Position numbers and translations under genes: made by a program. Below are positions 1 to 9,188 of a stretch of DNA of 64,000 nt, piece after piece; the first letter of the stretch is position 1; each line of letters begins with the position of its first letter. The stretch comes from Saprospiraceae bacterium (GTDB taxonomy: Bacteria > Bacteroidota > Bacteroidia > Chitinophagales > Saprospiraceae). The notes under the pieces are model-generated. The model did no database searches. It was given only the letters and a program-made list of their open reading frames with translations, and was not told the DNA's origin. The stretch is from positions 806,001 through 870,000 of the forward strand of contig JADJTQ010000002.1 in NCBI GenBank assembly GCA_016711125.1, given 5' to 3'.

Positions 1-742
1 GAGAGAAGCCACCATCGATGGTGCGGACTTCTCCGGTACTTAATTTTGCTCCTGTCACAAAATAGGCGATACCTTCAGCGATATCTGCTGGTGTCGCAGT
101 CATCTGCAGGGTTGAAGCTTTTGAAAATTTTTCATTGACCTGCTCATATTTCTCACCAAGAAAATCTCTTGTCCAACGACCCTGAATAAACCCGGGACAA
201 ACGGCATTCACTCTTACCTCAGGAGCAAGAGCATGGGCAAGTGATAAAGTAAGGGTCACCATTGCCCCTTTTGAGCAGGTGTAGGCAATCGAACTACCAC
301 TGCCGTTTAAAGCTGAAATACTGGAGACATTGACAATAGCTCCTTTTTGTTTTTTAAGATGTGGAGCAGCAGCCCGTGACATCTGAAAAGCGCTGAGAAC
401 ATTAACCTCATAAAGATGAATGAAGTCATCTTTTTTTAATCCCTCAAGATCTGACAATGGACAATAACGGGTTGTACCAGCATTATTCACCACTGCATCA
501 AGCCGGCCCCAATGTGCAACCGATGTTTCCACCATTTGCCGGCATACACTATCATCCGAAACATCACCTTGCATGACAATAACATCTGCACCGGCCTCAC
601 GACAATATCTGGCAGTCTCTTCTGCTTCTACTTCACTCTTGGAATAATTGATTTGTACATTCCATCCCATTTGAGAGAGCATCAGCGCAGTGGCAGCCCC
701 TACTCCAGTCGCTGACCCGGTTACTATAGCACATGGCCTCAT
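1..742 (-). CDS. SDR family NAD(P)-dependent oxidoreductase (3' end outside window)
   Basis: Reading the minus strand from ATG at 742 gives a continuous short-chain dehydrogenase running off the left edge; only the last few residues are missing. Visible landmarks are the nucleotide-binding TGSATGVG near residue 8, NNAG around residue 89, a Ser-x-x motif in NVSSIS, the catalytic YTCSK pair, then a PGFIQG segment and a C-terminal DGGF tail. This is the classical ~250-residue SDR layout, so it should carry out an NAD(P)(H)-dependent alcohol/ketone oxidoreduction in the cytoplasm. The substrate cannot be told from the sequence; FabG-like and sugar-alcohol dehydrogenases share these motifs. The next gene upstream in transcription (MscS) is on the same strand, about 40 bases away, so co-transcription is possible. 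Confidence 0.9.
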   Translation of the reverse strand, partial: MRPCAIVTGSATGVGAATALMLSQMGWNVQINYSKSEVEAEETARYCREAGADVIVMQGDVSDDSVCRQMVETSVAHWGRLDAVVNNAGTTRYCPLSDLEGLKKDDFIHLYEVNVLSAFQMSRAAAPHLKKQKGAIVNVSSISALNGSGSSIAYTCSKGAMVTLTLSLAHALAPEVRVNAVCPGFIQGRWTRDFLGEKYEQVNEKFSKASTLQMTATPADIAEGIAYFVTGAKLSTGEVRTIDGGFS

Positions 743-781
743 AAATTCTATTCTTTTTAAGGTTCCTGGCAATATACACTT

Positions 782-1654
782 TTATGTGGCAAAGTCTGAA
801 AGACTGCTTCCTGGCTTGGATTTGAGTTCGATGATATCACCCGGAAGATAGAATCCTGCTTGATCCAGGGCGTTAAGAATATTTCTTACCGCATTGATCT
901 TGACGGTACCCGCATTGATGCTTTTATCAAAAGTATCCAGCCAATAAAAAACCATCAGATTGAGGGAACTAGGTGATAATTCGCCAATGGCCACTGAAGG
1001 AGATTTTTCTTCCTGGAGAATTTCAGGCTGGGATTTTAATTCTTTCAGAATGATCTCAATGGCTTGATCGATATCCGATCCATAATCTAAACCGATTTTA
1101 AAATCATGACGCATAAAACCATCGATGGTATAGTTTTTCAAGGCATTTTTTATGATATTGCCATTGGGTATATACACATCCTGGCCATCAAAGGTCTTGA
1201 TATGTGTACTGCGCATTGTCAATGCTACCACAGTGCCTTTATTGCCATCGAGCTCTACAATATCACCAATCCGAAAGGGTCGATCGAACGCCAATATAAT
1301 GCCGGCCAAAAAGTGTTCAAAAATATCTTTAAAAGCAAAACCAATAATAAAAGCACCAACCCCTGCGGTTCCCCATATAGCCGTCGCAGCACCTCCTAAT
1401 CCCAGAATTTTCAGGATCAAAAGCAACGCAATTATGAAAACAAGTACTTTAACTATCCTCAGGATAAATCGGGATAGTAGCGGATCATCGATTTTTCGAT
1501 TTAAAATGATCTTTAACCTGTTTTTGATTAAATACGAAACTACCCAACTGATACCAAGTACGACCAGGCTCAAGATTATTTTGGGAAATAATGCTACCAG
1601 CCATTCGTAATAGGATGCTAAGTAGGAGATTACATCGTTAAAAAAGTCAGTCAT
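782..1654 (-). CDS. MscS-family mechanosensitive ion channel
   Basis: The 290-residue protein has the small MscS architecture: three hydrophobic helices (about residues 15-38, 66-86 and 90-115). The third is rich in Gly/Ala (LGGAATAIWGTAGVGAF), like the pore-lining TM3. A soluble domain with the family sequence FDRPFRIGDIVELDG follows, then a C-terminal alpha/beta domain. It should act in the inner membrane as a tension-gated pore that releases solutes on hypo-osmotic shock. Length matches short MscS homologues (~285). The start ATG is preceded by an A/T-rich leader. No frameshift is seen. Confidence 0.93.
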   Translation of the reverse strand: MTDFFNDVISYLASYYEWLVALFPKIILSLVVLGISWVVSYLIKNRLKIILNRKIDDPLLSRFILRIVKVLVFIIALLLILKILGLGGAATAIWGTAGVGAFIIGFAFKDIFEHFLAGIILAFDRPFRIGDIVELDGNKGTVVALTMRSTHIKTFDGQDVYIPNGNIIKNALKNYTIDGFMRHDFKIGLDYGSDIDQAIEIILKELKSQPEILQEEKSPSVAIGELSPSSLNLMVFYWLDTFDKSINAGTVKINAVRNILNALDQAGFYLPGDIIELKSKPGSSLSDFAT

Positions 1655-2015
1655 TTTTTATAATTTTTATTTGATTTCTTGGTAAAAGTAAGAAAGTCTG
1701 ATCGCTGTATTTTGGGGCCTTAAATAGTTTGAATTTTTCAACTTGCTATTGAAGCCTAATAGTTCGATAGCATGGTTGGTTCATTTGATTCGGGAGTTGC
1801 GGCAGCATCGACATGCTCAGGCTAACTGGAAAGGCTCAGGTTCGAGAAGACTCAATTTGTTTTTCCTCATCGGGCAACATCTTAGGGTCATTACTTTATT
1901 CATTTTGTAAGAAATGAAGTCCCGCCATGTGAGAAAATGGACTTGGTTACCTTAAAATCAGAAAAAACTTAGCTATTCTTATAATATCATTAAGTTGCCG
2001 CTAAATCTGAATAGT
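1655..2015. other. Intergenic region with a degenerate TTCGACA-GCTCAG-like motif
   Basis: This 361-base gap separates divergently transcribed genes. About position 1806-1830 it holds a stretch reading catcgacatgctcaggcta, followed at ~1832 by a second partial ggctcaggttcga. This resembles the short 'TTCGACAxGCTCAG' motif often scattered between Bacteroidota genes. No coding potential was seen. Promoters for both flanking genes should lie here, but no convincing -33/-7 pair was found. Confidence 0.4.
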
Positions 2016-3416
2016 ATGAAAGGCTTGTATATAATATTGGGTATCACTCTATTAAGCACGTGCTTGTTAATCGCTCAACCCGAAGAAAGATCAAGAGTCT
2101 TTGTATTAACCGATATTTCTAATGAACCCGATGATGAAGAATCCCTGGTGCGGTTTCTGGTCTATGCCAATGCTTACGATGTTGAGGGTTTGGTCGCCAC
2201 CACGTCCACCTGGCTAAGAGAAAGGCCTCGCGAAGATCTGATTCGCAGACAGATATATGCTTACGGCCTGGTCCGTAACAATCTCGAACGCCACCAGTCC
2301 GGATTTCCTTCCAAAGAAGCATTACTGGCAACAGTCGCGACTGGACAGGATACTTACGGTATGGCGGCCGTGGGAGACGATAAATCTACGATTGGGTCAA
2401 AGATGCTTGAAAAAGCCATTGATAAAAACGAAGGCCGTCCCCTTTGGGTATCCATCTGGGGAGGAGCCAATACGTTGGCCCAAACTCTATGGGATGTGAG
2501 GAAGGAACGCTCGGAAGAAGAATTGAAACAATTTGTGAGCAAAATGAAGGTCTATACCATTTCTGACCAGGATGATGCAGGGCCCTGGATCCGAAAGGAA
2601 TTTCCTGAAGTATTTTATATCGTTTCACCTAGTACACCGGATTGGCAGGAATATTACCGGGCTACCTGGACAGGAATCAGTGGAGACAGGCATTATAAAA
2701 ACGGACCTTACTATGCATTTGATTTAGTGGATAATCCGTGGTTGGAAGAAAATATTATGAGTCATGGACCTTTAGGCAATTTGTATCCACCACTAGCCTA
2801 TATCATGGAAGGTGATACTCCTTCATTTTTGGGATTAATCAATAACGGTTTAGGCTGGTCACAAAATCCAGCTTATGGTGGTTGGGCTGGTCGATATGAC
2901 CTTTTTCAAGCCTATGGCGAGAGTAGACCAATCTGGACCACCACCCAGCAAAGCAGAGATTGTGTCACCCTGGCTGACCAATCGAGCCATTGCAGCGAGC
3001 AAGCGACTATCTGGCGCTGGAGAAGAGATTTTCAACATGATTTTGCTGCCCGGATGGACTGGTGTGTTGAGACTGAATATGAAAATGCCAATCATAATCC
3101 GATAGCCGTATTAAATGGAGATCAAACCAAACAGATTATTAGCATTGAATCGGTGAAAAATCAAGCTATTAAATTATCCGCCTTGGGGTCTTCCGATCCC
3201 GATGGAGATCAGGTGACCATGATATGGTTTATTTATCAGGAGGCGGGAGCCGAAGGTATAAAAGCCCATCTCGATACAAACTCAGGAAAGGAAGTGCTTC
3301 TGCAGGTAGCGTCAGATTGCGGGCCCGGGGAGATCCACGTGATCTTGCAAATCGAAGATGCTGGTACGCCTCCTTTAGTAAGCTACCGCAGGGCGGTTAT
3401 TAATGTTAAAGAATAA
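2016..3416 (+). CDS. Secreted DUF1593 / nucleoside-hydrolase-like protein
   Basis: The ATG at 2016 is preferred over an upstream in-frame TTG (1995) because it starts directly with a signal peptide (MKGLYIILGITLLSTCLLIAQ). The mature protein opens with VFVLTDISNEPDDEESLVRFL, which resembles the Asp-rich N-terminal calcium/ribose-binding motif of inosine-uridine hydrolases and is characteristic of the DUF1593 family. The second half contains NHNPIAVLNGD and a beta-rich Ig-like C-terminal domain (DPDGDQVTM) typical of DUF1593 proteins. It is expected in the periplasm or at the surface, probably cleaving a glycosidic or nucleoside-type bond; the real substrate is unknown. The next gene, a methylthioribose-kinase-like phosphotransferase, starts 5 bases after the stop, so the two are almost certainly co-transcribed. 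Confidence 0.85.
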   Translation: MKGLYIILGITLLSTCLLIAQPEERSRVFVLTDISNEPDDEESLVRFLVYANAYDVEGLVATTSTWLRERPREDLIRRQIYAYGLVRNNLERHQSGFPSKEALLATVATGQDTYGMAAVGDDKSTIGSKMLEKAIDKNEGRPLWVSIWGGANTLAQTLWDVRKERSEEELKQFVSKMKVYTISDQDDAGPWIRKEFPEVFYIVSPSTPDWQEYYRATWTGISGDRHYKNGPYYAFDLVDNPWLEENIMSHGPLGNLYPPLAYIMEGDTPSFLGLINNGLGWSQNPAYGGWAGRYDLFQAYGESRPIWTTTQQSRDCVTLADQSSHCSEQATIWRWRRDFQHDFAARMDWCVETEYENANHNPIAVLNGDQTKQIISIESVKNQAIKLSALGSSDPDGDQVTMIWFIYQEAGAEGIKAHLDTNSGKEVLLQVASDCGPGEIHVILQIEDAGTPPLVSYRRAVINVKE

Positions 3417-3421
3417 TCCAT

Positions 3422-4465
3422 ATGTCTTTAAAAGAAGCCTTTCATGCTTTGCATCCAGCGGTGTTTTTTTTAGATGGCCAGGATCTCAACAGCCTTTATA
3501 GTTTTTTAAAAGGCCAGGGTCGATTATCGTCTGACGAGATGATAAGTTCGGTTGAAAAACCGGGAGAAGGCAACATGAATTTTGTGCTGCGAATCATTAC
3601 CAATCAACGCACTTTTATTTTGAAACAGGCAAGACCATGGGTGGAGAAATACCCACAGATATCGGCATCGGTAGAACGATCTGAAGTTGAAGCGCAATAC
3701 CTCAGAGATACCCAAAAAGTCGAAGAGCTGGCTGGATTTAGTCCTCGATTATTATGGTCTGACACTTCCAATTTTCTCCTGGCAGAGGAAGATCTGGGCC
3801 TGTCAGCTGACTACACTTACCTCTATCGAAAAGGAGAGCAAATGAATCCAGACGACTTAATAAGGGCCACCTATTATCTAAAGACGGTCCATCAAAATCC
3901 ACTTGGTCGATTTCCGGAAAATAGAGCCATGCGAAAATTAAATCATGAACATATTTTTCATTTTCCTTTTCAAAAAGATAATGGTCTGGATTTAAATAGT
4001 ATTCAAAGAGGATTAGCCGAAGTCGCAGTGCCTTTTCACGAAGACGATTTCCTGAAAAAGAAAATTAGTCGGCTAGGTGAAATATATTTATTACAAGGAC
4101 GCAGTCTGATACACGGAGATTTTTATCCGGGTAGCTGGCTCAAGACCGATCACGGCATTAAAATAATCGACCCTGAATTTGCTTTTCAGGGCCCACCTGA
4201 ATTTGACTTGGGAGTGATGTTTGCTCACATGCTGATGGCTCAACAAGGAATCGATATTTTGCAGAATATTTGGTCAAAATACGATGCTCCCGCCAATTTT
4301 GATCAGGGTCTCCTCTCCGCTTTTGCCGGTGTAGAAATCATGCGTCGCATTATTGGAATTGCGCAGTTGTCCCTCAGTTTAAGCATTGCTGAAAAAATAA
4401 ATTTAATGTCGAATGCGTCGGAGTGGATCAGGAAAGAGAATTTGGTGACTAAGCTTCTGATTTAG
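3422..4465 (+). CDS. Phosphotransferase related to S-methyl-5-thioribose kinase
   Basis: This 347-residue protein has the APH/choline-kinase fold. The N-lobe has VEKPGEGNMNFVLRI followed by FILKQARPWVEKYP, with the ATP-binding Lys, closely recalling the glycine-rich loop and KQALPYVR segment of methylthioribose kinases. The C-lobe has the catalytic HGDFYPGSWL (Asp base; Ser replaces the usual Asn, as in MTR kinases) and IDPEFAFQGPPEFDLG with the metal-binding Asp. It should phosphorylate a (thio)ribose-like sugar or related alcohol in the cytoplasm. It is the second gene of a tight two-gene unit with the DUF1593 hydrolase, which suggests release and then phosphorylation of one sugar. No mtnA or other methionine-salvage gene is nearby, so I do not assign mtnK. 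The family is clear; the substrate is inferred. Confidence 0.78.
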   Translation: MSLKEAFHALHPAVFFLDGQDLNSLYSFLKGQGRLSSDEMISSVEKPGEGNMNFVLRIITNQRTFILKQARPWVEKYPQISASVERSEVEAQYLRDTQKVEELAGFSPRLLWSDTSNFLLAEEDLGLSADYTYLYRKGEQMNPDDLIRATYYLKTVHQNPLGRFPENRAMRKLNHEHIFHFPFQKDNGLDLNSIQRGLAEVAVPFHEDDFLKKKISRLGEIYLLQGRSLIHGDFYPGSWLKTDHGIKIIDPEFAFQGPPEFDLGVMFAHMLMAQQGIDILQNIWSKYDAPANFDQGLLSAFAGVEIMRRIIGIAQLSLSLSIAEKINLMSNASEWIRKENLVTKLLI

Positions 4466-5148
4466 GATGTTGTTGGTTCTTTCTCATATTTAGCGGGAAG
4501 ACTTTCCCTTTGCTTTATACACCTGCATAGTCGAGGCACTATTTGAAGTTTGCACGGTTGTCCGAGACTTGCAAAAGAACAAGCAATCAAGACTCATCGT
4601 AATTTCAGATCCAAGTCAATTTGCCGTAGCTGCATCGCGCAAGACCGTGTGATGATCGAGCGACCCTATAGGTGCTACCGCAATTGTGCTGCATAAATGC
4701 AGTCCTCCTGACAATATGGTCATTAATGTGCGAGTACCGGAATAGATTGGTGCTCGTGCATTACTCTGGTGCTGTCGGGAGAATCGGTCTTCCTGGCCGG
4801 AATGTTCGTCTTCATATCGTGGGCCGAGGCTTAAATGCTGCCAGATAACCATGAATCGTATGGCGCAATACCGTCTTTACTGTGCCGGTCGAAAGGTCTA
4901 AAATGCGGAACGCTACGAGGCAGGTGGTGTAAAATTCCAGCAATTAATGTACGAGTAGAATGCTTTTTGTTTGGAAATATGTTGGTGGCTGTGCGATTGC
5001 CTCAGCCTATAGAGATCGACATAACAAGGTGATCAACTCGCAGGATGTGTCTTTTTGATTGTCCGTTTCTGACCGATCCTTGTCCTTTTTTGTGCTCTCA
5101 CTCGCTCCATCTTTGTATCGTCAATAGTGACAAACTAAATATTCTAAA
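4466..5148. repeat. Non-coding gap with a degenerate tandem duplication (~220-bp period)
   Basis: No convincing gene lies in these 683 bases. Two diverged copies of one segment are visible. gcgcaagaccgt at 4637-4648 recurs as gcgcaataccgt at 4863-4874 (offset 226). attaatgtgcgagta at 4722-4736 recurs as attaatgtacgagta at 4943-4957 (offset 221). A third weaker match is ggtgctcgtgcattactc (~4750) against ggtggctgtgcgattgcctc (~4983). The unit may be an old tandem duplication, or the remains of a repeat-bearing gene on the minus strand. Short open frames here look accidental. Confidence 0.4.
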
Positions 5149-5985
5149 ATGGAAAGGATTATGAAAAATTATATTGGAGTGTTAAAAGGAATGAGTACGA
5201 TCGCCAAGATCATGGTGCTTTTTCTATTAGTTAGCTCATGTGAAAAGGAAGTCTTTGACCCCTCGTTGACGCATGAATTTACGATACAGTCAAACTCAAA
5301 TGGAGCAAATTACAATATCAAAGTTGGCTTGCCAGCCAATTACAATCCTGGAGGTGGAAATTATGCCTCTATATATGTTTTGGATGGAGAGCAAATTTTC
5401 GATTTTGTAAGTAACAAATGCGAAGAAATTTCGACCAAACTTGCTCTTGCAAACGCAGTGGTCATCAGTATAGGCTATGGGAAAGACCGAAGTATAGATT
5501 ATACGCCAACAGCAGTCAGTTCTGTAACTGGTGGTGGCCCGCAATTTTTGGATTTTATTGAGAAGCAATTAATTCCTTTAATCGAGGAGAATATAAGTGT
5601 GGATACTTCTAGGAGTGGCCGGGTTATTCTCGGTCATTCATACGGGGGTCTTTTTGGAGCTTATGCTTTTAGTATGGGTAATAAATTGTTTGGTAACTAC
5701 ATTCTACTGAGTCCATCTCTCTGGTTTGACAACCTGATTGCACTCCAATTTGAAAAGGACAAACGGGTCGAAAATAAGAACAAGGAACAGTTGGTATTTC
5801 TGGGAATAGGCGAAGCAGAAAATGCCGGCAGGATGCAGGCTCCATTTGAGGCATTTTATCAGATTCTGCGTGACAATTATACAGGTATTAGATTGCAAAA
5901 GAATGTCGAAGCTAATCTGGCACACATGGGTTCCCAGCATCCCAACATCATCAAAGGACTCAATTATTATTTTGAAAACAGGTAA
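5149..5985 (+). CDS. Alpha/beta-hydrolase lipoprotein, esterase D / BesA-like (COG2819)
   Basis: The 278-residue product has a lipoprotein signal ending in a lipobox (LLVSSC, Cys31), so it should be anchored in the outer or inner membrane facing the periplasm. The mature part matches predicted alpha/beta hydrolases of the ferri-siderophore esterase / COG2819 type: a YVLDGEQIF strand, the nucleophile elbow GHSYGG (Ser164), a LSPSLWFDN loop, and a late His in the AHMGSQHP region. The likely reaction is hydrolysis of an ester, such as a siderophore or acyl ester. A second ATG at 5161 also precedes the signal peptide and could be the true start. The next gene, a barrel protein, begins 44 bases downstream. 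Confidence 0.83.
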   Translation: MERIMKNYIGVLKGMSTIAKIMVLFLLVSSCEKEVFDPSLTHEFTIQSNSNGANYNIKVGLPANYNPGGGNYASIYVLDGEQIFDFVSNKCEEISTKLALANAVVISIGYGKDRSIDYTPTAVSSVTGGGPQFLDFIEKQLIPLIEENISVDTSRSGRVILGHSYGGLFGAYAFSMGNKLFGNYILLSPSLWFDNLIALQFEKDKRVENKNKEQLVFLGIGEAENAGRMQAPFEAFYQILRDNYTGIRLQKNVEANLAHMGSQHPNIIKGLNYYFENR

Positions 5986-6029
5986 ACCCGATCCGCACAT
6001 TTTTCAAAAAAAATCTTAAAACAAACAAA

Positions 6030-6644
6030 ATGAAAACAATAAAACTTCTCATACTCTCAACTGCTGTCCTAGTTGGCACCTATGGGTTCGCTCAAAAAGA
6101 CATTTCGATGCCGACAAAAGGGCTATCACCAGTCGGGCAATTAACAATCGAACCAGGCTTGGGAATCCATACGAATTTTGGTACGGATTTTCTTATTACG
6201 AACCTGGTGCAATGGAATCCGAGTAAGCACCTTAGCATTGCCACCCATACCTCTTTTAACATCAATAATATCACCCAACGCTCTTTTAATGGAATAATAA
6301 CCGATTTCAATTTTTCAATAAACCAAAAATTTGGTATCGGCACAACATTTTATTCCGCTAAACGGTCTCATACTTTTTTGCTGATGGCTGGAGCCAAGTA
6401 CACAACATATAGGGAAACACTGGATGATGAGCGTTTCGATCAAGTAGGTACTACAGTCACCTCATTTAGTCCCGATTATGGGTTGATGTATAGTTTAAAG
6501 AAGGAGTGGCAAAAGTACTTTTTTACTTATCGAATGTATGTACCATTGTACCCCTGGCCCACGAAGAGTTCCAACATTTTGTATCTGGATGGCAATGTTG
6601 ATAATGTTGCTCTGGAAGTTGGAATAGGGATGAGAATCAAATGA
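6030..6644 (+). CDS. Small secreted beta-barrel-like protein of unknown function
   Basis: The 204-residue protein has a clear signal peptide (MKTIKLLILSTAVLVGTYGFAQ). The rest is made of alternating hydrophobic/polar strands and ends in VDNVALEVGIGMRIK, the usual pattern of small Bacteroidota outer-membrane barrels. No specific family is recognised. It follows the esterase lipoprotein on the same strand with a 44-base gap and may share its transcript. What it transports or binds cannot be told. Confidence 0.7.
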   Translation: MKTIKLLILSTAVLVGTYGFAQKDISMPTKGLSPVGQLTIEPGLGIHTNFGTDFLITNLVQWNPSKHLSIATHTSFNINNITQRSFNGIITDFNFSINQKFGIGTTFYSAKRSHTFLLMAGAKYTTYRETLDDERFDQVGTTVTSFSPDYGLMYSLKKEWQKYFFTYRMYVPLYPWPTKSSNILYLDGNVDNVALEVGIGMRIK

Positions 6645-6794
6645 TTGTCCTGCAACTATTTTAGTCTTCAATCGAGGCCAGAACTGGCTTGCGCACGAAT
6701 ATGCTAATTCCCTTCAGAGACTCCGATACCCCCTGGTAAAATTCTCCACCTGAGTAGATTTATCTTTAATTTCACAAACACAAATTTAACTATA

Positions 6795-7709
6795 ATGAAA
6801 AAGATGGCCTTTATCATACCACCAACAGTTGAACTGCTTGATCTGGCGGGTCCTGTGCAGGTGTTTAGTGAAGCCAAATTTTATGGTTTTGAAGTGGATA
6901 TTGAATTTTATCAATTCCACGAATCGCCTATCAGCACCTCAGGCCTTGGATTTGGTAATATCGCCAACTTTAAAGATGCAAGGTTGAAGGAAGGTGATTT
7001 TGTTTTTGTGCCCGGCATGCATTTTGAATACGTTTGTAGCATCTCTTTTAAGGCGGAAAGAGCATTTTTCAGTTGGTTGAAGGAATGCTCTGATAATAAT
7101 ATCACGGTTTGCTCTATATGCAATGGGGCTTTTGCTTTAGGTCATGCCGGTTTGTTAGCAAACACAGAGTGTACAACCCATTGGCGACGGGTGGATGAAT
7201 TACAAATGCAATTTCCCCTGGCAAAGGTGGTTGCGGATATTCTCTTCGTAAAAAGTAACAACGTTTATACAAGTGCCGGCATCAGTGCCGGGATCGATTT
7301 AGCACTGGCCATTCTTGAAGATTTTAAAGGTGCGTTTTTTACCCATAAAGTAGCACGAGGACTCGTAGTGTATCATAGAAGAAGTGGAAGACATAAACAA
7401 GAGAGTGTTTACTTGGACTATAGAAATCATATTAGTCCCCAGGTACATGAAGTGCAAGACTTCCTGATAGATAATCTATCTAAGGAAAATAGCATAGAGG
7501 CCCTTGCTTCTCTCGTGCGTATGAGCCCAAGAAACCTCAGCCGGGTCTTTAAAGAAAAAACGGGATTTACAGTTTTGGAATACTTGACTATGTTACGGAG
7601 GGAGTATGCACAGACGATGCTTAATAATCCCGAATATACTATCGAGTACGTAGCCTCAAAGTGTGGATTTAAAACAGCAAGACAATTGCAGAGGATATTG
7701 AAGAAATAG
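6795..7709 (+). CDS. GlxA-family transcriptional regulator (DJ-1/PfpI domain + AraC HTH)
   Basis: The 304-residue protein has an N-terminal DJ-1/PfpI amidase-like domain (residues ~1-190) with the nucleophile-elbow sequence CSICNGAFALGHAGLL. The C-terminal AraC-type DNA-binding domain (~205-304) includes SIEALASLVRMSPRNLSRVFKEKTG and IEYVASKCGFKTARQLQR, the two helix-turn-helix units. This is the standard GlxA-like regulator, binding a small metabolite through the N-domain and activating nearby genes. It lies upstream of a multicopper oxidase on the same strand (73-base gap), which is the natural candidate target. The start ATG follows an A-rich leader. Confidence 0.92.
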   Translation: MKKMAFIIPPTVELLDLAGPVQVFSEAKFYGFEVDIEFYQFHESPISTSGLGFGNIANFKDARLKEGDFVFVPGMHFEYVCSISFKAERAFFSWLKECSDNNITVCSICNGAFALGHAGLLANTECTTHWRRVDELQMQFPLAKVVADILFVKSNNVYTSAGISAGIDLALAILEDFKGAFFTHKVARGLVVYHRRSGRHKQESVYLDYRNHISPQVHEVQDFLIDNLSKENSIEALASLVRMSPRNLSRVFKEKTGFTVLEYLTMLRREYAQTMLNNPEYTIEYVASKCGFKTARQLQRILKK

Positions 7710-7781
7710 TGGATTACTGATACTACCTGTGATCCCGAAAAGCGATGGAAAAAAATTCTAAACCTATTAAAACTAGAAGAA

Positions 7782-9113
7782 ATGAAAGCACAATTAAAAG
7801 TGGTGGAATATAATTTTGAAGCAAGTGAATTTGAGTGGGAGATAGCTCCCGGTAAAATGATCGGGGCATGGGGATTTAATAAACAAATTCCCGGTCCGGA
7901 GTTAAGGGCAGATATTGGTGACACACTTGTTGTTCGCGTTACGAATAATCTCACGGAACCAACAATGATACATTGGCACGGCTTACGCATTCCATCGGCT
8001 ATGGATGGAACGGGCGTAGTTCAAAAACCAATTGAACCGGGTGAAACATTTGAGTACCGTTTTGTTGTTCCTGATGCGGGAACTTTCTGGTATCACTCTC
8101 ATCATAATGAAACAGCTCAAATGGAAAGAGGTATGTATGGTGCGTTAATAGTTGAAGATAAATCGGAACTGGTTACAGATAGCGAACGCATATTTATGAT
8201 TGATGATATGAAATTGGATTCTGATAATAGATTTACAAAGCCCGGTTGGTTTATTCCTCGAGTTATAGAAAGGCATGATGGACGGCAAGGCGATACACTC
8301 TTGCTAAACGGAAAAGAAAACACAGTCATTAGTATAAATGGAGGTCAAACCGAAAGATGGCGTTTTATTAATTCATCAAGTGCAAGATATTTTTTACTGC
8401 ATATGGAAGGAAGGGAATTTAAAATTATTGGAACCGATGGAGGATTATTGGAACACCCAAGATTGGCAAATGAAGTTTTGATAACTCCGGGAGAAAGAAT
8501 GGATATTGTAGCCGGACCTTTCAACGAAGGAGAAATTTTTGCAATAGAATCATTACCTTACAATAGAGTCACATTTCTAAAGCCAAAACGCGAAAAGTTT
8601 GCAACAGTAAAAGTTGGCGAATCCAAACCATCAATAGCATTTATTCCTGAAACATTAAGGGAAATTGAAACGCTAGCACAGCAGTATGCTAAAGTAACAA
8701 GAAACATAAAGTTGTCAGTAGGTCCAAGCATGAAAGACGGAATGTCTTTTCTTGTGAATAATGATGTACATGTAAATGACAAGCCTGTTAGAGTTGGTGA
8801 ATTGCAGATTTGGGAAATCAATAATGCGAGTTTAATGGACCATCCGTTTCACCTGCATGGATTTTTCTTTCAGGTAATAGAGGAAGACGGTAAAGCACCG
8901 TCATTCAAAGCATGGAAGGACACATATAATTTAAGACCAAGAACAAAAATAAAAATTGCATGGATGCCTGATAACCGTCCGGGATTGTGGATGTATCATT
9001 GTCACATCATTGAACATCATGCTGCTGGTATGATGGCAAACTTTGAAGTGATTGACGATAGCAAACCTTCTGAAGAAAATGCACGAAATCATTCAGCGAC
9101 TTGCCATACTTGA
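7782..9113 (+). CDS. Multicopper oxidase (laccase/bilirubin-oxidase type), no signal peptide
   Basis: The 443-residue protein carries all four copper-binding signatures: HWHG (64-67), WYHSHHNE (103-110), HPFHLHG near residue 355, and YHCHIIEHHAAGMM near residue 407 with the Cys and Met ligands of type-1 copper. It should couple one-electron oxidation of phenols, bilirubin-like compounds or metal ions to reduction of O2 to water. Its N-terminus (MKAQLKVVEYNFEASEFEW) enters the first cupredoxin domain directly. The frame upstream is open only to a TAG at 7707 and holds no other start, so there is no Sec or Tat signal, which is unusual for this family. It sits behind the GlxA-like regulator. Local base use looks more A/T-rich than in neighbouring genes, a possible sign of acquisition. 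Confidence 0.93.
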   Translation: MKAQLKVVEYNFEASEFEWEIAPGKMIGAWGFNKQIPGPELRADIGDTLVVRVTNNLTEPTMIHWHGLRIPSAMDGTGVVQKPIEPGETFEYRFVVPDAGTFWYHSHHNETAQMERGMYGALIVEDKSELVTDSERIFMIDDMKLDSDNRFTKPGWFIPRVIERHDGRQGDTLLLNGKENTVISINGGQTERWRFINSSSARYFLLHMEGREFKIIGTDGGLLEHPRLANEVLITPGERMDIVAGPFNEGEIFAIESLPYNRVTFLKPKREKFATVKVGESKPSIAFIPETLREIETLAQQYAKVTRNIKLSVGPSMKDGMSFLVNNDVHVNDKPVRVGELQIWEINNASLMDHPFHLHGFFFQVIEEDGKAPSFKAWKDTYNLRPRTKIKIAWMPDNRPGLWMYHCHIIEHHAAGMMANFEVIDDSKPSEENARNHSATCHT

Positions 9114-9188
9114 AACCTGATTTCATCGGTAGAAATAGATACCGTCATCCTGTTAAATAAACATTTGAAAAAATAAATCTTTAATATT

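Noticed and set aside
4616..4852. 78-codon minus-strand open frame
   Set aside because: Atypical composition, no family, lies in a decayed repeat region.
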